From: Lantana camara
Lineage: Eukaryota; Streptophyta; Magnoliopsida; Lamiales; Verbenaceae
NCBI GenBank assembly: GCA_037501455.1
Contig: CM074861.1
Span: 100,293,001-100,357,000, forward strand
Reading direction: 5' to 3'
DNA: 64,000 bases
The translations under genes and the position numbers were made by a program. Shown in pieces: positions 1-11,083 of this stretch. The notes beneath the pieces are model-generated. The model was not told the DNA's origin. It saw only the letters and a list, made by a program, of their open reading frames with translations, and did not search any database. Position 1 is the first letter of the stretch; each line of letters begins with the position of its first letter.

Positions 1-1113
1 TTTTATTTTGGAGAAAATAAAATTTTCATCGGAAAAAAAAAAAAATTCGGTGATGACGTGGCAGCTGACGTGGCATGCCACGTCAGCAAGTGGGCCCAGG
101 TGGCGCTGACTGGGCAGCCGCGTGGCACGCCACGTGTGCGACGCGTGGACGGCCCAGATCGCGCCACGTCAGCCTGTTGACCGGGTCAACGGGTCAGGGT
201 ATCGGATAGGGTCGGATCGGATCCGGTTCCGGGTCGGACCAGACCCGGACACGTGGCAGCTCCTGAAGAGGCCACGTCACCAGGAAACCCTAGCCGGCAA
301 GTGATCACACGCGCCGCCTTGTGGTGGCGCGTGAGGGCGCGTCCGGCTGGGGATTGGCGCGTTCTCGGCGGCGTTGGACTCGTGGTGGCAAGGGCTACGA
401 CGTGGTCACCTCGGTTTTCGTGTCCAAGTTGGCTACGCAAGTGGAGGTGTGAAATGACCATTTTACCCTTGCTTTTGTATCCAAAATGACCGTTTTGCCC
501 TCATATATTTGCCTATAAATAGGCTGATACCCATCCCATTTCATTCATTCAGTTTTGGGATGGTTTTGGCCAAATTTTGGCTTTGAAACCAAGTCCCATT
601 TTTCTCCTAGTTAATTCCGATTGATTTTGGAATTAATTTTAATTAGGTGTTTATATAAAACGCCTAATTTCGGGAGAATAAACCCTGAAAAGGGTTTTCT
701 AGTTTAAAGTTTTATTTTCTCTAAGTATTTAGAGAAATACTTTCGGAGCCCACACTCCGAGGGTGTCCCTGGGGTTATTGCAGGGAAGCTCTGCCGGTTT
801 CACGAGGAGATCGAGTATCGGATTCTCGAGAGGTGAATTCGGGAGCTGGAAAAATGCCGTTGGATAGCCATGTTTGCAGTACGGTAATATTTTACAGTTG
901 TTTTATTTTAAGCATGATAAATTATGTGCTCTTAAGTGTTAATTGCATGTTAGATATTTATCTGCTTAAGTGATTTAAAATTTATTATCAATTGCATGTA
1001 TATACTTGAGTAGATCCGGCTAGTCTTCCGCTTTTGCATTAAAATGTTTTAGAAATATTTTAATACTTGTATTATAATAAAAATTTTAAAATGTGGTCAC
1101 GGACCGCCACCAT
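1..1113 (+). repeat. LTR-like promoter sequence, probable truncated LTR
   Basis: GC-rich start full of CACGTCA/TGACGTGG motifs, a good TATA box (CTATAAATAG) near 512-521 after a pyrimidine-rich stretch, then an AT-rich leader. No coding frame stands out. The layout of dense upstream motifs, TATA box and untranslated leader is what a plant LTR looks like. The left end is outside the window, no second copy is present and I could not fix the right end, so superfamily and orientation are inferred only weakly. Confidence 0.35.
64..87. promoter_or_regulatory. 24-bp perfect palindrome with two bZIP-type cores
   Basis: The half-site GCTGACGTGGCA is followed directly by its exact reverse complement. 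Each half carries TGACGTGG, a core of the kind bound by plant bZIP factors. It lies about 430 bp upstream of the TATA box of the LTR-like sequence. Binding is inference from the motif. Confidence 0.4.
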
Positions 1114-1162
1114 TCGGGGCCCACCGTCCCAGCAGGGCTGGCCTGGGTAATGCCCACCCATT

Positions 1163-1636
1163 TACAGGCCTTGCTGGGCTTGTATAGTATGGGCCGAAAT
1201 CCTTTTTTGGTGGGTTAGGGAACCCAATGTCAATTATTGCTTTGGGCTTCATCATTAATATGGTTAAATAACCCATACTTGTAGGCCCAAGATATTGATC
1301 CATGTCAGGTATGAACAAGAACTAAACTATTTTACCGACACTATGAGGTTCACTGCTTTAGTATATACAACGAAGCCACCATTATCACCGAAGGTAATAG
1401 TATTTCACTGCTTTTCATCCGTATCATGTGGTGGTAAACGACTGTCAAAACCTCTTAACAATGCGAGCCTTAGGAAAGTAAGTTAATCCACATCTACAAG
1501 TTTGAGAATTGGCAATTGATATGGGTCTGCATATTGGACCTACAGATTTGGGCTTTCTGGGCGTATTAAATAATAAAGCCCAAAGCAATTATAAGTGTTG
1601 GTTTCCTAACCCGCTAAGATATATAAAGCCCAGCTT
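1163..1636. repeat. Imperfect inverted-repeat structure enclosing a VPE-flank-like segment
   Basis: The arm at about 1163-1290 (GCTGGGCTT, GGGTTAGG, ATTGCTTTGGGCTT, TGTAGGCCCAAGATATTGA in order) recurs as a diverged reverse complement at about 1510-1636. Between the arms, 1311-1420 closely matches the region 3' of the VPE gene (about 48560-48655). Arm divergence is clear and I did not find a target duplication. It may be a degraded inverted-repeat transposon with captured sequence. Confidence 0.45.
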
Positions 1637-1787
1637 GGGATGTTGTCTCACACTTAGGGCAAGAGTCGGATGGTGACCCGTATAAGATTGAGAGGAAAGT
1701 ACTATTCATTATAAATACCCACTGTTCAGCAAGGGAAAGGTAACTAAAAATGGATTATCATAATTGAATCTTTACTTTTCTTCTTTA

Positions 1788-1792
1788 GATTG
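1788..1792. repeat. Left target-site duplication GATTG of the TAT retrotransposon
   Basis: GATTG directly precedes the LTR start TGATCGAGCC at 1793 and recurs directly after the distal LTR end at 23218-23222. Five base pairs is the usual Ty3/Gypsy duplication length. Confidence 0.9.
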
Positions 1793-2359
1793 TGATCGAG
1801 CCAAATCCCTGCTTGAGGTCCGATCGAGAGATCCAACACGGTCACTCTATTTGTTGAGGGGAAACTTCCGTCCGACTACTCGAAATCTGCACAGGTCGAG
1901 AAAAACGTAAGCTCCGAGGCCAACTTGGGGAAGGTAGGTGTGAGACCCGGGTTGGCACTCCGACGCTCAAGTCAGGTTCGAAGAGGATGATCGAAGTGAT
2001 TGAGCGGTGAAAGAGGTTAGGTGGAAAAACTTACCCTGCAATAAACGAGGGGGAACTATATATATGGTGAAGAGAGAGAAGTTACCGCCTCGACGTGTCG
2101 GCACGGGGAGCTGACAGGTGCCCCACTAAGACCATGCATTAAATGCGTGGTCGGCCACTACTAGTGGACTAATGTGCTGTCCGGTCGGGGGGATTGGGTC
2201 GCAAGAACCGGTCTGAAAGCCTGACCAGGGGTCGACGACTAAAGCGGTAATTTATGCGCGGTAACTGGATGTCCGACCAGGCGATCGAGATATGATCCTC
2301 GATCGTACAGGTGGAGTGAGGTGATTGGTCCAACTCGACAGCGGGTACATGCCACGTCA
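1793..2359 (-). repeat. 3' LTR of the TAT element
   Basis: Matches 22661-23217 over its whole length with scattered substitutions. It carries a TATATATAG promoter motif on the minus strand near 2057-2066. Its plus-strand right end (…CCACGTCA) is followed by a purine-rich tract on the minus strand (about 2360-2372, GGGGGGCTTA), the expected polypurine tract. Confidence 0.92.
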
Positions 2360-2481
2360 TAAGCCCCCCGAAACGTCATCTGCTAGGGCTGACGTGGCAG
2401 TGACGTTTCAACCCCCAGGTGTGGGACCCGCTGCAATCATTGCGCCGTTTCACCTTCTCGATTCCCGCCCAATTTCACTCC

Positions 2482-2490
2482 TATAAATAG
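2482..2490 (+). promoter_or_regulatory. TATA box of the antisense gene in the TAT element
   Basis: TATAAATAG lies about 330 bp before the antisense gene's ATG, downstream of TGACGTGG motifs and a CCGCCC stretch, with a CT-rich leader after it. It is outside the LTR and faces opposite to gag-pol, so the antisense gene seems to have its own promoter. Confidence 0.6.
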
Positions 2491-2642
2491 TTCCCTCTGT
2501 AATTTCATTTGTTACTTTTGCGAGAGAGAACTGAAGAGAGCTCCGAGCCGTTTTCGATCGATCAAGCGTTTTTGTGCATTGAATTTCTCGATCGCTGGTT
2601 TTAGAAGAAGGCAATCTCCAGATCTTTTCCAAACTCCAAAAA

Positions 2643-2810
2643 GGTAATATTTCCGATCTTTAGCTCGATCTTCTTTCTCTGTGTTATTTATTTTTCTTTT
2701 CTTCTCGATCTCTTCGAGGGAGAGGTCTACCACTTCCCTTTTCGAAGGCTTCCTCTCTCTCGATTTGTTCGTATCCGATCCAATAGTAAAACATGATTCT
2801 ATCGTTGTAG
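2643..2810 (+). other. Predicted leader intron of the antisense gene
   Basis: A donor AG|GTAATA at 2643 and an acceptor TTGTAG ending at 2810, just before the ATG at 2812, bracket a T-rich stretch typical of a plant intron. Predicted from sequence only. Confidence 0.5.
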
Positions 2811-2811
2811 G

Positions 2812-5399
2812 ATGTCAACAAATCGAGCGGAGACTGGCCCAAAGGGGATGGATGTGGTGACCACAAGTGTGGGGTCGAGCTCGGGTTCATCAGAATCGAG
2901 CTCAGCTTCGACGGACTCGGGAGCCACCGTAGAAACGAGGTCGACTAACCCGCAAGGAAGGGATGAGGATGTCGACGTGGTGGGGGTATCCGACCCATTG
3001 CCTGAGGCGGAAGTAGAAGAGGTGGTCGTACCTTGGTCGATTGGAGAGGAGACATCGACTTCAGGTCGAGGAAAGGAGGAGGAAGATGAGGAGGAGGAGG
3101 TCGAGAACCTCGAGCCAGAGGGTCGCTTAGTGAAGGACACTCGAGCAATAATCCCCGCTATAACGTATGAAAAATTTGGAGAAATCCAACACTGGCTGTT
3201 CGGGGGTGCCCCGGAATTTGGGGGTTATCGGGTGATACGGCCCAAGGTCGGAGAGAGAATGACTAATTCGCTCGAGAACTGCATCGCGATCAACTATCTG
3301 ACGGTCAAGAACGGGTTTAGGGTGCCCATTTCCAAGGAGCTGGTCGAATTCTTCAATACCCTTAGAATTAGCCCTCTGCAGTTGATGCCCAATTCTTAAG
3401 CGATGGTGAATGGCTTAAGGGCCTCATTGAGGTGCTTGGGGATGGAGACCAATATTTACTATCTTTCCGAGATCTTCCAGGTTGGACTAACGACCGAGAC
3501 CTCGAAGTCGGGCCCGGGGTACATTCAACTTCAGTCGAAAAGAAACTATCGGGTCGTTAGGTCGCCCACCTCATCGAATGGAGTGGGATGGAAACAAAGG
3601 TTTGTTTTCAGAGAATGCGAGAAAGGTTGGCCCGGTCTGAAATATCCGGGGTGGAGTTGGGTCCCTCGATCGGATCTTCCAAGGGGACAACCGGGCTGGC
3701 CTAACACTTTGATGGCAGCCTTGAGATTTATGGGAAGTGTGGAGTCGGAAGACATGATCGCTCCCCAGTCGTTAATCGAGCTGGGACTCGCACCTGGAGT
3801 TAGAAAATATTTCGACACCGGTACCTCGAAGCAGCGCATTTACATGTCTCTGTTGTCTTTCCCTTTTTTTTTTGTCCAAGTTTATGATCGAAAATTTTTC
3901 CTTCGTGTAGAGCAATACATCATGTCGGCGGCTTTGAACGCGAGGAGGAAGGAGATGGCCGAACTGAAGAAGGCGGCTGAGAAGAAGAAAATTCCTCCGC
4001 TCACCCAGGCGGAGATTGCTCCAGCTAACGACACCACGGTCGATGCAGTACCCAAGGTCCTCTCGATGGGGACAGCTGACGCCCCTGAAAAGAGGGGAAA
4101 AGCTCCATCGGGGGTCGAAGATCCAGAAGCCCCCCAGTCCAGAAAACAAAAAACTAGCCGCCACACAAAGTCTACGGTCGAGGCGGAAAAGACAAAAGCG
4201 AAAGGTTGGGAGAAAACCCCCTCCCTGCCCATGCCACCCGCGTATGGACCGATCGTTGAGGTCCAAGCTGGAGAGTTTTTGACCCCACCGAACCAGGGTC
4301 GAGAGGCCATCGTGCCTCGAAATGTGGCGAGCATCTCTTCGACTATCCGATCCTCCAGGAGCCCCACTTTCCGAACGGCCTCTCGAGTGTCAATGAAAAT
4401 GGCGAGCCTAGGCGGATCGGTACAACCCCTAAGGATTATAATGCTCTCGGGGCGCTGTATAGCTCGATCCAGATGACGGTCGACCATAAGGAGAGGTGGG
4501 CGCTCTCGGATGATGAGGTCGAGGCATCTTGGGTCAAAAGTATTTCGCTGTAAGTACACTTGTAGAATTTTTGACTTGTATTTGATGAAGTGTTGGCTAG
4601 AAGATGCTGATGACCGATATTCTCTTTTTTGCAGATGGGTCAGGACTTCTTTCAAGTGGCTCGATGGGGTTGGGTCCATCGGCAAATGAGGACAAGGTCG
4701 GAGCAACAGGTCGAAAGGATGAGGCTCGAGCTGCAAGAGAAGGACAAGAAGTTGGCCGAGGCCAACAAGGACAAGGAGCAACTCGACCACGACCTCTTGG
4801 AAGCCATCGAGAAGCTTTCCGAGACCGAGAAAAGCCTGAAGATTGCCGAGGGCCGAATTGCGAGGTCGGTCCAGAAGGAAGCCGACGCAAGGGCTCTTGG
4901 TCTGGCGGTGGGGGAAAGGAAGGGTGCGAAGTTGGCCTTGAGTTGAGCCAAAAGGGGACTGGAAGAATCCGTTTCCGACCTTGAGAGACGAGGCGTGTAC
5001 AAGTTCATGAAGTCCAAAGCTTATGAGAAGGCCGTGTCGATCGTGAGCTTTAAGGATGTCGAGGAGGGCTTCAACTTGTGCTTGGCTCAAGTATAGGCGG
5101 CCAAGTATCTTCCACTTGACTATGATCAGGAGAAGGTTGGCCTGTACCAAGACGACCCTCGTCCCGTAGACCCAGTCACCCGACCCCCTACACCTGAGCC
5201 AAATTGGGACGATGATGAGTACGGCTTTGCTGTGCAGCTGGCTCGGTCTAAGGCTGCAGGAGAACCGGACAATATTGCCACCTTTGATCTCGACCTCGAT
5301 GCCTCTTTCGATCCAAAAGATATGTGTCCGGAGTACTTTGGAGATGGGGCCATCGTACCGATCGACGAGGGGACCGGGCCATACGCGGCCGAGAAATGA
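2812..5399 (+). pseudogene. Decayed antisense extra gene of the TAT element (Transposase_28 / 'putative gypsy type transposon' family)
   Basis: The reading frame starts at ATG 2812 with an acidic Ser/Glu-rich N-terminus, followed by a conserved globular part (QHWLFGGAPEF; KYPGWSWVP), a lysine-rich linker and, after a predicted intron (4550-4634), a long Glu/Lys coiled coil and an acidic tail ending at 5397-5399. This layout fits the opposite-strand ORFs known from Grande and Retand relatives, which often match Pfam PF04195; its function is unknown. The copy is broken: in-frame stops at 3397-3399, 4944-4946 and 5094-5096, and a frame change before about 4335. It converges with gag-pol, which ends at 5875. 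A 422-codon open frame on the other strand (3882-5150) is only its shadow. Confidence 0.75.
4550..4634 (+). other. Predicted 85-bp coding intron of the antisense gene
   Basis: Consensus donor GTAAGT at 4550 and acceptor TTTTTTGCAG ending at 4634. Before it the frame reads …VEASWVKSISL; after it the coiled-coil frame opens with MGQDFFQVARWGWVH. Splicing would join the two conserved parts. Confidence 0.6.
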
Positions 5400-5874
5400 G
5401 TCGGAGAAAATGGACTAGCCCTATCTCCGTTCTCGGGAGTTTAGCCAAGGTGAACCAAAATTTTACAGAGTATCGACTGTTGGGGGTCGGACTCTTGTAG
5501 TCGTTGGCTCAAGATTCATTTGTAAATAGGTAGGAATCCGAGCGTTTGTTGTTCCCGTTTGCAAAATCCAAATTTGTGTAAGAGTGCGATCGAAAAGTTG
5601 TTATCGATGCACTTATTTTAGATTTATTATGTAATTTCTTTTCTGGAGTTTAATGAATGATCAATTTAAGTGTTCTCTCGAATTCTTTGATAAATCTTTG
5701 AACGGTATCGATATCTTTGATCGAGAAGATGTTGAGGCAAATTGCTCTAATCTTTCGAATGAATAATACTTTAGTATGGGCGTCGTAAAATACAAGTATA
5801 AGATCGAACAACATGCATATCGAAAGACAAGGGAAAACTTCATTAATTCATCGACCAAGAGTTTACATAATTTG
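5400..5874. other. Spacer between the convergent antisense gene and pol
   Basis: About 475 bp, AT-richer, with no coding signal. It probably holds the 3' untranslated ends of both convergent TAT genes. AATGAATGATC and AATAATACT stretches could serve as weak polyadenylation regions, but no strong signal can be named. Confidence 0.4.
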
Positions 5875-6873
5875 TTTACAAATAGTACTTCTTCAAGTTG
5901 TGGGCGTTCCATGATCGAGGTAGTGGTTGTCCATCGAGATCTTCGAGATGATACGCTCGATTTTTGCCTATCTCGACCACACGGTACGGTCCTTCCCAAT
6001 TAGCATCTAGCTTGCCCACGTGCTTAGTGGTTTCAACCTTTTTAAGGACTAGATCTCCGACTTAAAAATGAAGGGGTCGTAAGTTTTTGTTGTATGCTCG
6101 AGCGGTTGTGGCTCGATATTGATGCATCTTCATGTTCCCCCTCTCCCTGGTTTCGTCTATTGTGTCGAGATCGAAAGCCCTTAGCTCATAATTTCGCGCT
6201 GGAAGTGCGCCACTCGAGGGGATTGGTGTATAATTTCGGCCGGTATCATTGCTTCCGAGCCATACACCATGGCGAAAGGTGTTTGACCGGTTGGGATTCG
6301 AGGAGTTGTTCGATATGCCCATAAGACACCTTCGAGTTCATCTACCCAGTGACCCTTCTTGGCCTCGAGTCGCGTACACAAGTTCTGTATGATGGTTCGA
6401 TTTGTGACCTCGACCTGCCCGTTGGCCTGAGGGTGTCTGACTGAAGTGAACCTTTGGCTAATTTTGAAGTCCGAACAGTAGGTTCGGAATCTTGAACTTC
6501 GAAACTGGGGTCCGTTATCGTATACTATGACTCGAGGCACACCAAATCGAGTGATGATGTGTTTCCAAATGAAGTCTTGCAGGGCATGGAAAGTAATCTT
6601 TGCAACTATCAATGCCTCGACCCATTTAGAGAAATAATCGATCGCAACGATAATGAATTACCTTTGTCGACTCGCTATCGGGAAAGGGCCGATAATGTTG
6701 ATTTCCCATTGCTCAAAAGGCCAGCAGGATTCGATTGGGATCATATCTGCGGGATGCTGATGAGTCAAATTGGCATGTCTCTGACAGCGATCGCATTTTT
6801 TCACGAATTCGAGCGCATCCTTGCGTAGTGTAGGCCGAAAGAATCCAGATCGAGATACTTTCTGGGCGAGGGA
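5875..6873 (-). pseudogene. TAT integrase region, fragmented
   Basis: On the minus strand the region encodes the integrase core: FGVPRVIVYDNGPQF (second catalytic Asp), then HPQANGQVEVTNRTI carrying the catalytic Glu, both in the open stretch 6181-6612. The C-terminal end reads [10 protein letters not shown] … [11 protein letters not shown] and stops at 5875-5877, a typical TAT pol ending. The zinc-binding N-terminus and first Asp fall in 6613-6873, where the frame is broken. Between 6181 and about 6010 the frame is also interrupted. The integrase is inactive as it stands. Confidence 0.8.
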
Positions 6874-7566
6874 TCACCCCCCAGCATGGTTTCCGCATGA
6901 TCCTTCATGGATTTCGGCTAAGACTTCTCGACCTTGTGACGGTCGGAGACATCGTTTTGTCGGATCGATGGATGAACGCTTGTACAGACGACCCTCTTGG
7001 TCTAGCGCGTAACTTAGCGCACGTTGTTTGAGTCTTTTCGCCTCGATCGAATCCTCGGGTAAGGTACCATCCTGTAGATACGAGACTATATCATCGAGCC
7101 AACAGGGTTCGGTTGCGACGATGGGGTTGACCTCTGGAGTTATTGGATCGATGGATCGGGCGGAGGATGTCATGAAGGTTATGGTTCGATCTTGTGCGCC
7201 AATCGATCCACTCGCAAACTTAGAGAGAGCGTCTGCTCGAAGGTTCTCTTCTCGAGGAACCTGGGAGATCTTGAATTCTTCGAACTCTGATATAGCCTTC
7301 TTAACTAAGGCGAGATACTTGATCATGGACTCCTCTCGAGCTTCGTACTCGCCAGTGACTTGACCGGCGACCAGTTGTGAGTCGGTTAAGACTCTGAGTT
7401 TTTTGATGTTTTGCATTTTTGCGATTCTCAATCCTGCTAAAAGAGCTTCGTATTCTGCCTCGTTGTTAGTTGCAGGATACTCAAGGGCGACGGCGTATTC
7501 GGTCTGTTGACCCGTCGTGTTAGAGAGGGATATACCAGCTCCTCCCCGAGGCGATCGAAGAACCAT
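6874..7566 (-). pseudogene. TAT second (archaeal-type) RNase H and linker to integrase
   Basis: Contains NNEAEYEALLAGLRIA, then LRVLTDSQLVAGQVTGEYEA and REENLRADALSKFAS, the core motifs of the extra RNase H that TAT elements carry beside the one fused to reverse transcriptase. The C-terminal part (LKQRALSYALDQEGRLYKRS, EIHEGSCGNHAGG) leads into the integrase zinc region. The upstream border to the RT/RNase H part (about 7570-7650) has lost its frame. Confidence 0.82.
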
Positions 7567-7651
7567 CGACCGATAAAGTCCAAACGGTTTGATCGCTTCT
7601 GGGAGTCGAGTGAGGATCTTTTTCGACCAAAAAATCGGCTAAGATCTGTGC

Positions 7652-8842
7652 CTAATACGCTATCCGGGGTCGATATGTCACCTCGAACTGTCCGAGTTCG
7701 ATCGCCCATTTCGTGAGTCGACCAGAAACTTCTGGCTTGTCCATGACGGTCTTCAGTGGTTGGTCAGTGAGGACTACGATAGGATGTGCTTGGAAGTATG
7801 GTCGAAGCTTGCGGGAAGTGTGGACCACTCCAAGAGCAAACTTTTCGATCTCGAGGTAACGTATTTCAGGGCCGTGGAGAATTTTACTCACGTAGTACAC
7901 AGGGAGATGTTTTTGATCTCGAACGGTGACAAGTACTGAGCTGATTGTTTCCGTGGACACGGCCAGATACAGATACAATGTTTCCCCATCGACCAGTTTG
8001 GCAAGTAGAGGTGGGGAGGAAAGATACTTCTTCAGATCTTCAAGGGCTTGGTCGCATTCCGGAGTCCATTCAAAATTTTTGATGTTTCGCATGATTTTGA
8101 AGCATGGTAAGTTCTTTTCTGAAGATCGGGCTATGGACCGATTCAGTGAGATGATGCGACCGACTAGCCTCTGTACGTCGCGGATCGAATTGGGAGTCGG
8201 AAGCAGCTGTATGGCTTTTATCTTGGCAGGGTTGGCCTCGATCCCCCTCTGGCTGACCATGTATCCAAGAAACTTCCCACCGTCGACCCCGAAAGTACAC
8301 TTGGCTGGGTTGAGTTTCAGATTGTATTTTCGGAGAAGGTGGAAGGCTCTCTTTAGGCGGTCGAGATGGTCGATGGCCTTTTCACTTTTCACGAGCATGT
8401 CATCGACATATACCTCGACGGTGTTCCCGATTTCTGGCTCAAAGACCTTGTTCATCATTCGCTGGTACGTTGCTCCTGCATTCTTGAGCCCGAATGGCAT
8501 AACCTTGAAGCAATAAATGTCATTGAAAACGATGAAGGCTGTCTTGGGTTGATCTTCGATGGCCATGAAAATTTGGTAGTAGCCCTGGAAAGCGTCCATC
8601 ATGCTCAATCGCTCGCATCCGGCCATGGAATCGACAAGCTGGTCGATTCGTGGCAATGGATAAGGATCCATCGGACAGGCTTTATTCAGATCGGTGAAAT
8701 CGTTGCACATTCGCCACTTTTCTCCAGGCTTGGGCACAAGGACAACATTGCAAAGCCACTCGACATATTGGATCGGCATGATGTATCTCGCATCGAGGAG
8801 TTTGTTAACTTCGGACTCAATGATGGCGTTTAGAGAGTCGCT
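7652..8842 (-). pseudogene. TAT reverse transcriptase and first RNase H
   Basis: Recognisable RT blocks in order: NVVLVPKPGEKWRMCNDFTD, AFQGYYQI, MPFGLKNAGATYQRMM and the catalytic box VYVDDMLVKS, followed by the connection and RNase H region (LYLYLAVSTETISSVLV, VYYVSKILHGPE) and ending near TKWAIELGQFEVTYRPR. An in-frame TAG at 8843-8845 separates it from the protease frame, and the frame after 7652 is broken, so no continuous polyprotein is possible. The RNase H entry reads LAVS, as is usual for this lineage's degenerate first RNase H. Confidence 0.88.
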
Positions 8843-9963
8843 CTAAGGGCACAATTTTTGCTTGATCGGCTTGTAGGAAGGGTCCACATTCAGGTGATGT
8901 TCGATCACCTTCCTGTCAACTCCCACAAGGTTGGAAGCGCTCCAAGCGAATACATCAAGGTTATCTCGGAGGAACTGTACGAGCATGCATTGTTCTTTGC
9001 CCTTTCGACCGATCCCTATGCATGTAATTTTCTCGGCTTGCCCCGGAATTAATTGAATTTCTTCAAGCTCTTCTATGGGCTCGAGCTTTTTATCCTCTTG
9101 TTTCTTTCTTTTTGCAACATGAGAGGAACTCATTTTCTTAGAATTTTCTGGATCGATTGCTTCTGGGTCTACGAACTCATCTTCGATGAGGGGGTCGTCA
9201 ATAATCAGAGGCACATGTTTCCCTGTGGATGGTTTGGGCTTTTCCAATGAGATGGAATAACAACTCCAAGCGGTCGATATATCGCACCTCAATTCCCCGA
9301 CCCCGGAGGGGGTGGGCAATTTTACCATTTGGTGGTAAGTGGATATGACCGCTTGGAAATCGATGAAACCCGGTCGACCGAAAATGATGTTGTATACGGA
9401 GGGCATTTCGACGACAAGATATTCGATCTCGCGTATGGCCCGTCTGGGCAAAGTACCCATGGATGTGATCAAACGTACCCGTCCTTTGGTGTAGACCTCT
9501 GCTCCCCCGAATCCTGTAAGAGGGGTCCGAATAGGATCTAGAAGTAATTTATCATGTAAGTTCATGCGAATAAGAGTCGAGTAAAGGATAATGTTGCTAG
9601 AACTTCCATTATCTATCAAAGTGCGAGATACAGCAAAGTTGGCGACGTCGAGCGTGACAACCATATGACAGCTAGGGGTCTTGCTCGGCTGTGCCGGTAC
9701 ATCGATTACATCATTTTCGCTAAACGCTACTCCTTCATTAATCCAAGCGTCTTCGGGTCGAACGTGCATGACTTCTCGAGGCCCATAGAAGCCTTGAGCC
9801 GCTGTTCTTCGCGTCTTTTTCCGAGCAGACTTCGAATCTCCTCCGGATGGCCCTCCGAAAATCATGTCAATCCGGTCTAGGCACGGTCGGTTATGCGGTT
9901 CGCGCTCTGTCGGGGGCTTGGCTTGTCGTTGCCTGGGTGGCGACCTGTCGTGATGGTCTCGGT
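8843..9963 (-). pseudogene. TAT protease region of gag-pol
   Basis: The frame contains the aspartic protease site LIDNGSSSNIIL near 9595-9625 (D-N-G in place of D-[ST]-G, common in TAT elements) and a downstream YLVVEMPSVYNIIFGRPG block that is standard for these proteases. It ends at the in-frame TAG 8843-8845 in the linker before RT. Upstream it runs into the hAT insertion at 9964, which cuts it from the gag zinc-finger segment. Confidence 0.85.
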
Positions 9964-10860
9964 TAGGGGTGGGCGCAGGACGGGGAATGCAGGATTCGGG
10001 GAATTCGGGATCGGGGGGGAAAAAATGGATCCCGCTCCCGTCCCGCAAAAATTGGGTACCCCGATTGCGGGTACCCGATTTTTTCGGGACGGGATCGGGA
10101 TCGGGGAGCCCGCCATTTTAAATTTTTTTTTTTAAATTTCAAACTTTAAATTTTAGAGTTTTCATTTATTTTTAAATTTCGTTGGAAGTTTTATCTATTT
10201 AAGTAATAGATGCTGCAGTCAAAAATTAAAATATAGTATTTTAATTTTGAAAACCTTACAGAATGTCATTACAATTTACAAGAAATATTACACGAAAAAA
10301 AATTACCTGCTATTGCTACATATTAAATATTGCAGAATACCTGTTATTGCTATTGCTATATATTAAATATGCCTGCTATATATTACGGAATGCCTGCTAT
10401 TTTTTTTGTCAATACGAAATGCCTGCTATTGCTATATATTAAACATGACTAATGACTTAGAGTATTAAATATTAATATAACTTTAATTATATGTAAAAAT
10501 TATATATATATATATATATAAATTACCGAATGTCATTACAGAATGCCTGCTATTGCTATATATTAAATATGACTAATGGCTTAGAGTATTAAATATTAAT
10601 ATAACTTTAATTATATATATAAATTATTACTTATTATATTAACTATACATATATAAAAAAAAATAAAAAAAATTTATATGTCAGGGAATTCGGGCCGAAT
10701 TCCCCGATCGGGTAGTATATTAGACCCCGATCCCGATCCCGCATTTTTGAGTCGGGATCGGGTACCCGTCCCGACTATTCAAAAACCCGATTTCCCCGTC
10801 CCGATCGGGTCGGGACGGGTCCCGAATTCCCCGATCCCGATGCCCACCCCTAGTCTCGGT
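9956..10860. mobile_element. hAT-type non-autonomous element inside TAT gag-pol
   Basis: The element is 9964-10852 (889 bp) with terminal inverted repeats TAGGGGTGGGC / GCCCACCCCTA and 8-bp target duplications GTCTCGGT at 9956-9963 and 10853-10860. Beyond the short repeat, both ends are rich in CGGGATCGGG-like sequence that pairs imperfectly; the centre is AT-rich and has no transposase. It separates the gag and protease parts of the host retrotransposon. Confidence 0.93.
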
Positions 10861-11083
10861 TTCGGGCATTGTCGTCCATTTTCCTCACAAACTCAAGAAG
10901 GTGACCTCCCTTGATTAAGCGTTCGATCTCATCTCGTAGTGCATTGCACTCGGAAGTGTTGTGCCCTTTCTGCTGGTGAAAGTTGCAGAATTTGTTGCTT
11001 TCTCGAGTCTTGGGAGTCTCTCGCATTGGTTTGGGTTTTTTGAGAAGAGTGGGATCGATGACGTTGTAAATTTCGTTGATCGG
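10861..11083 (-). pseudogene. TAT gag zinc-finger segment, cut off by a stop and an insertion
   Basis: In the frame that continues past the gag stop, the minus strand reads FCNFHQQKGHNTSEC followed by LRDEIERLIKGGHLLEFVRK, the nucleic-acid-binding C-x-F-H…G-H…C motif typical of TAT gag. It lies between the TGA at 11084-11086 and the hAT element. Confidence 0.8.

Noticed and set aside
3882..5150. 422-codon minus-strand open frame
   Set aside because: It is antisense to the TAT extra gene, whose plus-strand frame has the conserved motifs, coiled coil and splice signals. The minus frame shows only low-complexity Leu/Ser/Arg sequence.
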